Position numbers and translations under genes: made by a program
Source of the DNA: Aselliscus stoliczkanus
Lineage: Eukaryota; Chordata; Mammalia; Chiroptera; Hipposideridae
DNA: 64,000 nucleotides
Reading direction: 5' to 3'
Assembly: GCA_033961575.1 (NCBI GenBank)
Contig: CM066731.1
Location: 85,395,501 to 85,459,500 of the forward strand
Shown: piece by piece, positions 47,172 through 58,990 of the stretch
Layout of the letters: each line of letters starts with the position of its first letter
Position numbering within the stretch: position 1 is the first letter of the stretch
The notes under the pieces: model-generated
Database searches by the model: none
Told to the model about the DNA's origin: nothing
Seen by the model: only the letters and a program-made list of their open reading frames with translations

Positions 47172-50100
47172 ATGAACACAAGTAACAAAATGGCAATAAA
47201 TACACACCTATCAATAATCACATTAAATGTAAATGGATTAAATGCTCCAATAAAAAGACATAGGGTGGCTGAATTGATAAGAAAGCAAGACTCCAGCATA
47301 TGCTGTATACAAGAGACTCACCTCAGATCCAAAGACTCATTCAGGCTGAAAGTAAAGGGATAGAGTAAAATATTTCATGCAAAAGGTACTGAGAAAAAAG
47401 CTGGAGTAGCAATACTTATATCAGATAAAATGGACTTTAAATTGAAGAATATAACAAAGGACAAAGAAGGACACTTCATAGTAATGAAGGGATCGATCCA
47501 ACAAGAGGACATAACTCTAGTAAACATCTATGCACCTAACATAGGAGCCCCTAAATATATAAAACAGATATTGTCAGACATAAAGACAGAGATCAACAGT
47601 AACACTATCATAGTAGGGGACTTCAACACGCCGCTGTCACTAATGGACATATTCTCCAGACAGAAAATCAATGTGGAAACAGTGACCTTAAATGACACAT
47701 TAGACCAGCTGGATTTAACAGACATTTTCAGAGCATTTCATCCCAAAGCTACAGAATATACGTTCTTTTCAAGTGCACATGGAACATTTTCTAAGATAGA
47801 CCACATGTTAGGCCACAAAACAAGTCTCAATAAATTTAAGAAGATTGAAATCATTTCAACTGTATTCTCTGACCACAATGCTATGAAACTAGAAATCAAT
47901 TATAAGAAGAAATCCAGGAAGCTGACAAATAAATGGAGGCTAAACAATATGCTATTAAATAGTGAGTGGGTCACAAGTGAGATCAAGGAGGAAATCAAAA
48001 GATACCTCGAGACAAACGAAAATGAAAACACCACGACCCAAAATCTCTGGGATGCTGCGAAAGCAGTCCTAAGAGGGAAGTTTATAGCAGTGCAAGCCTA
48101 CCTAAAGAAGGAAGAAAAATCTCAAATCAACAGGTTATCCTTACACCTAAGGGAACTGGAAAAAGAACAGCAAAAGAGGCCCAAGGGGAGTACAAGGAAG
48201 GAGATAATAAAGACCAGAGCAGAAATAAATAATATAGAGAACAGAAAAACAATTCAAAAGATCAATGAAACCAAGAGCTGGTTTCTTGAGAAGATAAACA
48301 AAATTGACAAACCTCTAGCCAGGCTCATCAAAAAAAAAAGAGAGAGGACTCAAATTAGCAAAATCAGGAATGAAAGAGGGGAAATGACTACAGACATCAC
48401 AGAAATACAAAAAATTCTAAGAAATTACTATGAGCAACTATATGTCAACAAATTTGACAATCTGGAAGAAATGGATAAATTTCTAGAAGCATACAACCTT
48501 CCAAAGCTAACGCAAGAAGAAACAGAAAATCTAAATACCCTGATTACTACCAAGGAAATTGAATCAGTAATTGCCAAGCTCCCAAAAAACAAAAGCCCTG
48601 GACCAGACGGCTTCACAAGTGAATTTTATCAAACATTCAAAAAAGAACTATCACCTATTCTTCTCAAACTATTCCAAAAAATCCAGAAGGAGGGAAGGCT
48701 CCCAAACCGGTTTTATGAAGTCACTATCACCCTGATTCCAAAACCAGATAAAGACATCACAAAAAAGGAAAACTACAGGCCAATCTCCCTGATGAATATA
48801 GATGCAAAAATTCTCAATAAAATATTAGCAAACAGAATTCAGCAATATATTAAGAAGATCATACATCATGATCAAGTGGGATTCATCCCTAGTGCGCAAG
48901 GCTGGTTCAACATCCGTAAATCAATTAATGTGATACACCACATCAACAAAATGAAGGATAAAGATCACATGGTCATCTCAATAGATGCAGAAAAAGCATT
49001 TGACAAAATCCAACAGCCATTTATGTTAAAAACCCTTAGCAAAGTGGGAATACAGGGATCATATCTCAACATAATAAAAGCCATATATGATAAACCTACA
49101 GCTAACATCATACTCAATGGGGAAAAGCTAAAACCATTCCCCTTAAGATCAGGAACAAGACAAGGCTGTCCACTTTCTCCTCTTTTATTCAACATAGTGC
49201 TGGAAGTTCTAGCCACAGCAATCAGACAACAAAAAGAAATAAAAGGCATCCAAATTGGCAAGGAAGAAGTAAAATTGTCATTATATGCAGATGACATGAT
49301 ACTGTATATAGAGAACCCCAAAGACTCCATCAAAAAACTATTGGAACTGATAGACGAATTCAGTAAAGTAGCAGGATATAAAATCAATGTTCAGAAATCA
49401 GTGGCATTTGCATATACCAATAATAAACTAATGGAAAGAGAAATTAAGAAAACTGTCCCATTTACAATTGCATCAAGAACTATAAAATACCTAGGAATAA
49501 ATTTAACCAAAGAAGTGAAAGATCTGTACTCAGAAAATTATAAGACACTGACGAAAGAAATCATAGAATATACAAATAAATGGAAACACCTACCATGCTC
49601 ATGGATAGGAAGAATTAATATAGTTAAAATGTCCATACTGCCTAAAGCAATATATAGATTCAATGCAATTCCTATCAAACTACCAAGGGCATTTTCCACA
49701 GAAATAGAAAATATAAGCCTAAAATTTATATGGAATCATAAAAGACCCAGAATAGCCTCGGCAATTCTGAGAAATAAAAACAAAGTCGGGGGGATCACGC
49801 TACCAGACATCAAAACCTACTACAAGGCCACAGTAATCAAGACAGTTTGGTATTGGCATAAAAACAGGCACATCGATCAGTGGAACAGAACAGAGAGCCC
49901 AGAAATAAATCCAAGCGTTTATGGACAGTTAATCTATGACAAGGGAAGCAAGAATTTACACTGGAGTAAAGATAGTCTATTCAATAAATGGTGCTGGGAA
50001 AATTGGACTGACACATGCAAAAAAATGAAACTGGATCATCTCCTTATGCCTTATACAAGAACAAATTCAAAATGGATTAAAGACTTAAATGTAAGACCTG

Positions 50101-51059
50101 AAACCGTAAAAATCCTAATAGAAAATATAGGGAGTACATTTGCAGACATTACCTGGAGCAATATTTTTACTGATACATCCCTACGGGCAAGGGAAGTAAA
50201 AGAAAAAATGAACATATGGGATTATATCAGACTTAAAAGTATTTTCACAACAAAGGAAACCATTAATAAAACAAAAAGGAAGCCTACTGAATGGGAGAAT
50301 ATATTTGCCAATGATATATCTGATAAGGGGTTAATATCCAAAATTTATAAAACACTCATGAAACTCAACACCAAAAAAACAAACAACCCAATTAAAAAAT
50401 GGGCAGAAGATATGAAGAGACATTTCTCCAAAGAGGACATACAGATGGCCAACAGGCATATGAAAAAAAGTTCAACCTCACTGGTCATTAGGGAAATGCA
50501 AATAAAAACCACCATGAGATACCACCTCACTCCAGTCAGAATGGCTATCATCAACAAATCAACAAACAACAAGTGCTGGCGGGGCTGTGGGGAAAAGGGG
50601 ACCCTGCTGCACTGTTGGTGGGATTGCAGATTGGTGCAGCCACTATGGAAGTCAGTATGGAGGTATCTCAAAGAACTGGGAATAGAGCTACCGTTTGACC
50701 CAGCAATTCCACTCCTAGGTATTTATCCTGAAAAAACCAAGACACTTATTCAAAAAAAGTTATGCACCCCTATGTTCATAGCAGCACAATTTACAATAGC
50801 TAAGACTTGGAAACAACCAAAATGCACATCAGTAGATGACTGGATTAAGAAACTGTGGTATATTTATACAACGGAGTATTACTCCACTATAAGGAAGAAT
50901 GAAATCGTGCCATTTGCAATGATATGGATGGACCTAGAGACTATAATGTTGAGTGAAATAAGTCAGTCAGAGAAGGACAAATACCATATGATCTCACTCA
51001 TATGTGGAATCTGTAAAACTATGAATGAGCAAAGTAAACAGAAACTGTCTCAGATATAG
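47172..51059 (+). pseudogene. L1 ORF2p endonuclease/reverse transcriptase, copy B, one nonsense codon
   Basis: 1295 codons (human ORF2p is 1275). Endonuclease domain, residues about 1-245: LNVNGLN, CIQETH (catalytic Glu48), VGDFNTPL and [12 protein letters not shown] domain, about 480-800: [38 protein letters not shown], and YADD at residues 705-708, which aligns with the human FADD site. C-terminal cysteine motif C1135-x3-C1139-x7-H1147-x4-C1152. The only break is TAG at 47361-47363 (codon 64), where copy A reads TGG. An open frame from Met87 (47430) onward keeps the RT and cysteine motif but loses the front of the endonuclease. Ends [14 protein letters not shown]. Confidence 0.95.
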
Positions 51060-51506
51060 AGGAAAAATCAGGGTTGCTAATTGGGAGAGGAATGGGGATG
51101 AGGGAGAAGGGGAAGGGATTAGACAGCAAAAATAGGCAACTACAATATTGCCACTGGGTTATGAAAAACAATTTGGGGAATATAATTAATAATGTTGTAA
51201 ATATTCTGTGGAATGTCAGATGGTCATAGGTCTTGTTAGGGAGACCATTTCATGGATGGAGTAGAGGTTTGATCACTGCACTGTATTACTAAAGCGGAGG
51301 TGGTATAACTACTGTAATTGAATATATATAGATAGTCATGGGATGTGGATTATACTGTGGAAGAGAGTCAGAGGAAGAGTAATATATATGATATGGGGGG
51401 GGAGTGGGGTGGTGAATTAGGGGTGGGGGGTTGTCACTTTGAGGGGTAAAATGTATAACTATTGCACTGTGTTGTAAACCTGAAACTAATTAAAAAAAAA
51501 AAAAAA
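51060..51506 (+). other. L1 copy B 3' UTR and poly(A)
   Basis: G-rich tracts at about 51080-51118 and 51395-51432, then 'cctgaaactaatt' and an A-run with no AATAAA beyond it, unlike copy A. Confidence 0.9.
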
Positions 51507-51521
51507 AAGAGCTGGCTGGGG
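51507..51521. repeat. Right TSD of L1 copy B
   Basis: Exact 15-bp match to 44148-44162. Confidence 0.94.
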
Positions 51522-51890
51522 ATGCCAATCACCCTGGTTCTAATCCCACATATGAAGGCCAGTGACACTGCCCTCTACAGCTATGATGGTGACAATAGCT
51601 AGACCTGAAGCTGGGCTGTCGTGAGTCGCAGGCTGCAGTGCCTGCTGCAGTCAGCTGCCATAAGCTACAGTGAGTGGCCGGCAGTCAATGTGAGATACCA
51701 AGAGCCGCCATGAGTGGCTATCCACAGGCAGGCAACCGATCTACCTCATCGGGAAGAGAGCAATGATAATACCAACATGGGCCAGTGAAGCAACGTCCTC
51801 CACAGCTAGACTGAAGAACAAAAGGACAGCAACTTGTCTGTTCCCCTCCCCCAATTCCCCAATAAAATCTTAAAAAAGAAAAAAAGAAAA
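51522..51890 (+). mobile_element. Right arm of the interrupted long-form SINE
   Basis: Continues directly from 44162: 'atgccaatcaccctggttct', 'ggccagtgacactgccctc', a GC-rich middle, and 'ccaattccccaataaaatc' plus A tail. Removing copy B and one TSD rebuilds an ordinary long SINE comparable to 35577-36017. Confidence 0.93.
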
Positions 51891-51904
51891 AAGAAGCTCA
51901 GTGA
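51891..51904. repeat. Right TSD of the interrupted SINE
   Basis: AAGAAGCTCAGTGA; one mismatch to 44109-44122. Confidence 0.9.
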
Positions 51905-53853
51905 TCTACAAGAGAACCAAATAGACAGCTAAACAAAATCAGGAAAACACATAAACAAAATGAGAAAATCCACAAAGAGATAGAAACTAAAAAAACAAAC
52001 AAACAAACAAACAACCAAACAAACTGAAATTTTGGAACTAAAGAATACAATTACTGATTTGAAAATTTCACTAAAGCACACATAATCAAGGAGGAGATAA
52101 GATTAAAACTCAAAGACAGGTCATTTGAAATTGTCGAGTGAAAGAAGTCAAAATTAAAAAAGAAAAAAGCTGCAAAAACCTAAGAGACATTTGCAGTACC
52201 AGAAAGTGAACCAATATATGCTCTATGCATATCCCAGACAGAAAGGATCAGAGTGATTATTTGAGAAGATAATGGCCAAAAACATTCCAAATCTGAGGAA
52301 CAAAATGGACATCTAAATTCAAGAACCTCAAAGGACTCTTACTAAAGTAAACACAAAGAGGAACTCTAATAGCTTAAACAATTTTATGAAAAAAGAACAA
52401 AGCTTGAGACCCCAAACTTCCTGATTTCAAAATATATTATAAAACTGTGGTAAACAAAACAGTATGGTAGTAGCATAAAGACAGATATTGAGACCAAGGG
52501 AACAGAATAATGAGCCCCTAATAAACCTTCATTGTATAGTCAAGTGATTTTTCTACAAGGGTACCAAGATCACACAAAGAAGAATGCATAGACTCTTCAA
52601 TAAATGGTATTGGGAAAATAGGATACCCTCATGCAAAAGAATGAAGATGGACACTTACCCTACTTATAAAAAAAAAAATAATTCAAAATGGATTAAAGAC
52701 CTAATTATAAGACTTGAAACTATAGAGTCCCAGGAAAATATGTAGGAGAAAATTTTCATGGTATTGGAATGGGCAATAATCCCTTGGATATGACAAAAAG
52801 CATACACAACACTAACAAAAATAGACAAATGAGTCTACATTAAACTTAAAACATTTCTGTGTAGCAAAAGAAATCAACAGAGTGAAAAGCAACCTATGGA
52901 ATGTGAGAAAACATCACAAACTATCGCAAACTACATACTGGATAAGGGATTAATATTCAGTATATATAAAGAATTCCTACAACTCAATACAAAAACAAAA
53001 AACAAAAAAAAGCAACATAATTAAAAAATGAATAGATATTTCTCCAAAAACATATACAAATGTCCAACAAGCATATGAAAAGATGCTCAACATCGCCAAT
53101 CACAGAAATGTACATTAACACCACCACAAGAAAGCACCTGACATCTATTAGGATGTTCACTATAAAGAAATAATAATAATAATAATTAATAATACATATG
53201 GCAAGAATGAGGAGAGATTGGAACCCTCTCACACTGTTGGCGAGATTGTAAAATGGTGCAGTCATTATAGAGAACACTATAGATGTTCTTCAAAAAATGA
53301 AAAATAGGACTAGCATATAATCCAGCAATCCCATTTCTGGGTATATATCCAAAAGAATTGAAAACAAGATCCTTTTCAAAGAGATATTTGCACACTCATG
53401 CTCATTGCAACATTATTCACAATAAAAAAGCAAGCTGAGTGTCCATTGACAGATGAATAGATAAAGAAAATGTGCTATAAACATACAATGAAATATCATT
53501 CATTCTTTAAAAAGAAGCAAATCAGAGCAAATGCTACAACATGGATGTAGCTTGAGAGCAGTATGCTCACTGAAATAAGCCAATCACAAAAAGACCGATA
53601 CTACATGATGCCACTTATATGAGGTATATAAAGTAATCAAGCTCATAAAAATAGAAAACAGAATGGTGGTTCCAAGGCTTGGTGAAGGAGTAAAGAGTAG
53701 TTATTGTTCAAAGGGTATAGAGTTTCTGTCATTCGAGATAAAATAGTTTTAGAGATCTGCTATGCAGCAACGTGCATATAGATACCAATAGTGTACAGTA
53801 TACTTAAAATTTGTTGAGGGGAAATTTATATTATTTTTTAGCACAATACTATG

Positions 53854-53856
<3 letters not shown>

Positions 53857-53886
<30 letters not shown>
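53857..53886. repeat. (TA)n microsatellite at the L1M 3' end
   Basis: TA-rich run directly after the L1M 3' terminus, probably grown from its A-rich tail. Confidence 0.85.
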
Positions 53887-54829
53887 TCATAGTTATAATC
53901 ATAAATCTCATGAGGAAATTATTATAAGTTTCACTTTTTAACTTTTTTTTTAGTTTCTTCTTTCATTCGTTCTTTCTTTCTTCCTTTACTTTTTACTTTT
54001 TTTTTTATTAGTTTCAGGTGTTTTAACTTATTTTTTTTAATGGGCCAATTATGTTGCTCTATTTCCTCTATTTAGACTGAATTTTTTCTTTCAGTCAAAA
54101 CAAAAATGCTATAGTAGTATCAAGGATCTTAAATTGTTGTAATTTTTAAATTTCAAAAATTTAGGTAATATTATTTTCCTATCTTTTACTTTTTTTTTTT
54201 GAAGGCCAAGAGAGAAATGAAGGTATTTAACAACTATTAAATCAAATTCTTAATTGTAGTAAGGGAGACAAGTTTAATACCAAAATGTTCTCCTGACCTG
54301 GGCCTTTTGACTATTGATAGTCTGTGAACATACTGAATATTAACCACAATTTCAATCTTGTACTTTACTAAGGGAGGAAAACCAACTGCTCTGAAAAATT
54401 TCTTCACACCTGAGCTCAAAACAGCTTTGCATTTTTATCACAACTGAAAGTTCAGAAAACTCACAAAAAGAACTTTTCCAAATAGCCTCCTTAAAAACCA
54501 TCTGGACCTACTGCTGCTTTTGGACATAGTTTTTTGAAAAATGTGGAAATTTATTTTATGGATATTGGTTTATTTAAATCATACTGCTTCTTTATTGGGT
54601 TTAGTGTTATCCCAGAAGCATAAGAAGAAATTTTATTTCATACATATTAACAGATTTCCACCTAACAATATCTTCTGTTATATTATTTTTCTATATTTTG
54701 ACTTTGTGTCCTTCCATATTCCAAATAAAATTTTATATATGTATTTGGGGATTTTTGTTGACTTGTTTATTCATATTACACATATATAAACACTTCATGT
54801 ATTTTGACTAGTTGGTTCAGGAGAACTTG
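53887..54829. other. Unassigned AT-rich sequence
   Basis: No gene recognised. 54008-54022 'attagtttcaggtgt' equals the reversed 3' terminus of the young L1s over 15 bp, next to T-rich sequence; too short to call. The frame at 54541-54789 is hydrophobic but AT-driven. Confidence 0.45.
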
Positions 54830-55315
54830 ATATATTGAATTTGTTAAGCTGAAGGAATTTGAGAAAACAGCAGAAGCAAGGCGGTCACTCTGACCTTCAT
54901 CCCCTCACCCCTCTTCTCTGAAACAAATCATAAAACTCCCACATGAAAGGTGTATTCCCTGTACCAGGAGGAAGGAAGACATTCTTGTCAACAGATATAG
55001 GGAATTTAGAAATGAGAAATCTATAAACAAACCTTGTTAAACTAACCCTTATCTTCCTATTTACTTCTTCATTATTTACTATCTAGATTTCAACCTCTTT
55101 GTCTTGTCAGTTTTTTACAAGTTTATTGTGTCATTGTCTACAAGGTATAAAAACTTCCTGTTCTGGTCTCTCCTTTGGGTCTTTATTCTTTTGTGAAAGT
55201 TCCTATGCATATGTAAAAATTCCATAAAATTTATATGCTCTTCCCCTTTCAATAGTCTTTTTCAGTTTAATTCTCAGATTAGCCAGGGAATCTAAGAGAG
55301 TTGAGGAAAACTTTT
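54830..55315 (+). mobile_element. Probable solo LTR, plus strand
   Basis: TATAAAAA at 55146-55153 followed by 'ttcctgttctggtctctcc', then 'ccataaaatttatatgct', 'cagtttaattctcagattag' and 'ccagggaatctaagagag'. This is the order of U3/R/U5 in an old endogenous retroviral LTR. No viral genes adjacent. Family not assigned; boundaries approximate. Confidence 0.5.
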
Positions 55316-56439
55316 TCCTTCCTTACCGTTTCTTTAAAGTATTTGCACTTTAAAATCATTTAACCTTTTATTTATTGTTTTCTAATTCATTAGCATTCTT
55401 CTTAATCTTTAATTAACTTACCTCTCCTGCTTCTCTTAATTTTCAGAGAGCTGAATACTGCACTCTTTTTTTTTTTTTTAATAATTGACAGCTTCAAATT
55501 TTGCTCCAAGTGCAGTTCTGTGCAATACCTTATTGCTTGATATGCAATGCTGAAATTTTTCATGTGTTCTAAGAAAGCTAAATCAGATTTTTGGCCTAAT
55601 TCATCTATGATAAGTTATCAATAAGTTTTTATCAATGTCAAATCAGTTTGACATTAATTTTTGTTATAATTTCTATACTTTTCTTATTTGGATTGTGTAA
55701 TTTCTGCTTTTTGAGGTTTGTTAAGAGTTTGTTTGTGCCCTCATCATGCCAACAAACCAAGAAGAAGATCACAAAGATATATTCATTTGCACATATTCCA
55801 ATAAGTTCATCCCAGACCTCTTGTCAAGAGAGATTGTTCTCTAACATTTATTTATTTGCTTGCTTGTTTATCTTAATAAATTAATTTAATGAGATGGAAA
55901 TCACCCAGTAGTTGGAAAGGGGTAGCGATATAGGGGCAAGGAATAATTAGGGGAACAAGATCCCTGAGGAGTTATGAAGGAATCTAAATCAGTCAAATAA
56001 GTAGGTTATTTGGGCAGGATCTAGAACATTTCTCATTGTAAAAAATGAAATAGCCTACAATGGCATTGGAAATAGATATTTGTTGTTTTTTGGTGGCATG
56101 AAATTGTCAGTATTCCTGAGTAATGGCTCTTGGTTTTACAGGAATAGAAGAAATAAACCCTGGAATTAAAGTATACATCTGTGGGATTATGTCACAGAAC
56201 ATATTGTGCAACTTCGTCACAGTAACTTTGACAAATCTATATTTTTTCCCATCTGATCCAGCCTTCCAGTAACTTATCATTTATACACATTTTCTGCTCC
56301 AATTATAATGTACATTTTGTGTTGGTAGACCATATGGGCGTACATTTGAACATGTTCTTCCTTCCTCCTGAAACCGTTCCTCATAACTCATATGGTTAAC
56401 ACTTGTTTATGATTCAATTATGATTCAAGACAACTCAGT
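55316..56439. other. Unassigned AT-rich sequence
   Basis: No gene or clear repeat recognised. Confidence 0.5.
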
Positions 56440-56690
56440 TGCTCCCTGTTACTGAAACCCTTTTCTAATACTCCTGCACAAAGTTTTATTTTGTCATATC
56501 TGTATGCTTTCATAACACACTGGATTTTCATGTATTGCAGCATTTTTAGGTTTCATTAGTTTATTTACTTTTCTAGTTGTTCTATTAGACACAAACTCTT
56601 TAAAGGCATTGTCTATGAATTTGGATCCTGAGGGCCAAGCACATAGTCAATATTCAATTAATATTTGTTGAATAAATGAATGGGTTAATT
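56440..56690 (+). mobile_element. L2 LINE 3' end
   Basis: 'agacacaaactctttaaagg', 'gagggccaagcacatagtc' and 'ttaatatttgttgaataaat' match the L2 3' terminus and its short tail. Confidence 0.68.
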
Positions 56691-58794
56691 AATTAATCTG
56701 CACTTAGAACTGAATTAGCATGCAGTTAAGACACTTGAATAAAAGTATACATGAGCAAAGTGATGGAGCAGAATTTACAAGTATATAGACTAAAAATATT
56801 ATTTCCTTTAGATTAAAAATTCTAAAAAATTAAATAGGATCAGTCTGAAACTATGGCTTCATGAAATAGATAGATTGAGTAATATGAACCTAAACTCATT
56901 AATCAAATTTCAGGACATTGAAATAGCAACCAATCTTCATCAAAACCCATGCATACAAATTTCAGATGCACGAAGGAGACACTTTTAGGACAGAATTCTC
57001 AATGAGTTTACAGAACTAATTATCACAAGAGTGTCACAGGAATAATATGCAAGTAGTTTTAATATAAAAGGTTGTAAAAAGTAATGACTCTTATGTAGCT
57101 CTATGAACAATATTGTTACAATGATTGTTAACAGTAATTTATAAGTGCAATCATAAAAATTGTTTTCAAGAGTGGATTATAAAACTAATTATAAAGATAA
57201 TTCTTTTATAATTAAGTACAATAGCAAAATGAACTTTACAAAATGAAAGTTTATAGAATGAGTATTTGGAAAACTGAACTGCACAGTTATGAAGATATGG
57301 CTGAGAGAAAAAAAGGGAGGTGTTGGAATTCCACAGATATCACCATTTTCTCCTCAGTAATTGTAAAATTGATCAGTGCACTCATCTAAGAAGGAATTTC
57401 GTTTGCCTTGAAGAACTAGTAATAATATAATAAATTATGCAAATGATTCCTGTAAGCTATTTATGCTGAGTGAAATTCTTATGGATGAGATCTTTAGTAA
57501 ACAAAATTGTTGGGGGCAATTCATCACAATATCCATGGAAATAAAATCAGCCAACGAATTCAGTATCACCATAGCTTGCCACTCTGAAGGAAATACACTA
57601 ACTGTGACCAAGCCTGTAGAAAAAAATTTGGAACAATTGTGTTCACTGCTGTATTTCCACCCTATTGATAGTGTCTGGCTAATATCAGGCATTCAATATA
57701 TAATTGTGATGCGAATGAGAAAACATCCCAAAATTAAATACTGTGAGATAATAAATTCTGTCAAGGTTGGCAATTATATGCTAAATAAGAGTTAGATAGT
57801 CAGTTATATAGTAAATAAATTATGTGCACAGGGACCTTGAGGCAAGAAAGTGCTTAGAGAGTTTATGTAATTTAATGAAAATGTGTATAGTTGGATTAGA
57901 GACATCAAGAGCATCAGCCTGGAGAGGTGATCAGGGGTCATATCTTGGATGGTCTTTTGACTCAATAAGAAGTTTATGTTGTACTCTAAGAGTTTAGGAA
58001 TTTTTCAAATTATTTAATCAAGAAATCTTATTATGCTTTGTTATAAGCAAGGAGTACTCAATGTATAATTTTGAAATTTAACAATTATATTGCAAAGTTA
58101 AAAATACTTTTGGTGCCAAACATTATGATGGTTAATGCATTAATTTCACTCAATGTGTACTGTGTATTGTGATTTAATGTAAAATAAATTGAAGACATTA
58201 AGCCTTGCACACAGGCTTCTGGAATGTGAATCCATGGTTATTTGTGGGTCAAGACAGAATACAAATTTAGAGTCTGTTCTCTAGAATTTTAATGATTGCA
58301 AAATTAGCCATAATCTGAGTGACAATTTATATTGTAATTGTCACCAAAATGAACACTAAATTTAAAAAAAAAACAAAAAAACTAGAAAATCAAATATAAA
58401 TTAAATATTATAATAACTACTACAATCCTCTGTGGAATGAGCATAAGCAAACTGTGAGTTTTGTTTTTCTCTCTGTATTCTGAGTCTCATCTTATGATTA
58501 GGATCTTCTGTTTGAGAGATAGTTAAGGGGTGTTTTTGTTCATTTTTAAGACATAATAAAAGTAACTATTTTTAACAGAATCACATAATCTAAACAAAGG
58601 CAGTTTCTTGCTATTATCATAGTTTTTAACAAACCATTATAGGGATTAAATCATTTCTCACTGCTATAAAAACACATCAAATTTGTGAAGACAAACATTG
58701 AGCAGTAGATCTAATTTTGGTCTAGCATTAAAGGTTCTCAAATGACTGCCTACCCCTCTTTATTCAAATCACATCATTTTATCACAGACCTCTC
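56691..58794. other. Unassigned AT-rich sequence
   Basis: About 2.1 kb. 57635-57705 carries an L2-like phrase ('tgttcactgctgtatttcca', 'ggcattcaatatata'). A 110-codon frame at 57463-57795 runs through that relic and is not credible. 57895-58010 resembles the unassigned repeat at 40244-40780. Confidence 0.45.
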
Positions 58795-58990
58795 CATGAA
58801 GCAGAGTTGACAAGGGCACAGGTTTCAAAATCAAGCTGACCTGGATTTAAATTTAGTACAACCATTTATAATATCTGTGTACCTTGAAGGATGTTACTTA
58901 ATCTTCCTGAGCCTCAGGTTTCTCAGCTATAAAATTAGGCAGCAATATTTTAATCACAGGCTTGCTGTGAGTCTTAATAAGATAACTTTT
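58795..58990 (+). repeat. MIR relic, near full length
   Basis: 'gggcacaggtttcaaaatca', 'gacctggatttaaatttagt', 'ggatgttacttaatcttcc', 'tgagcctcaggtttctcagc', 'tataaaattaggcagcaata' and 'gcttgctgtgagtcttaata' follow the MIR consensus from head to core. Confidence 0.85.

Larger units (their letters stand above)
44163..51506 (+). mobile_element. Young LINE-1, copy B, near-intact coding region
   Basis: A 7.3-kb L1 in the same orientation as copy A. The 5' end starts at 'gcagtctgaggcagaagcc', equivalent to about 3095 in copy A, so about 300 bp of the 5' UTR is missing, including the CAAGATGGC start-site motif. ORF1 is intact (291 codons). ORF2 spans 1295 codons with a single TAG. It ends with the same 3' terminus as copy A and about 17 A's. 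Perfect 15-bp TSD. Without its first promoter segment and with one nonsense codon it is probably not autonomous, but it is far less decayed than copy A. Confidence 0.97.
43085..53856 (+). mobile_element. Old L1M element, host of the nested insertions
   Basis: Left part (43085-44122) is an L1M 5' UTR passing into ORF1 ('gatctatgaattacctgac', 'gcttagtgag'). Right part (51905-53856) resumes ORF1 ('ctacaagagaaccaaataga', 'ggaactaaagaatacaatta'), then jumps near 52375 to the 3' part of ORF2 ('ttcaataaatggtattggga') and runs into the 3' UTR, ending near 'ttagcacaatact'. Most of ORF2 is deleted. All frames are broken. The insertion at 44123-51890 splits ORF1. Confidence 0.85.

Noticed and set aside
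54008..54022. 15-bp match to the reversed L1 3' end
   Set aside because: Too short, and the sequence on either side does not continue the match.
57463..57795. 110-codon ORF
   Set aside because: Includes an L2-like relic and has no motif; flanks lack convincing splice signals.
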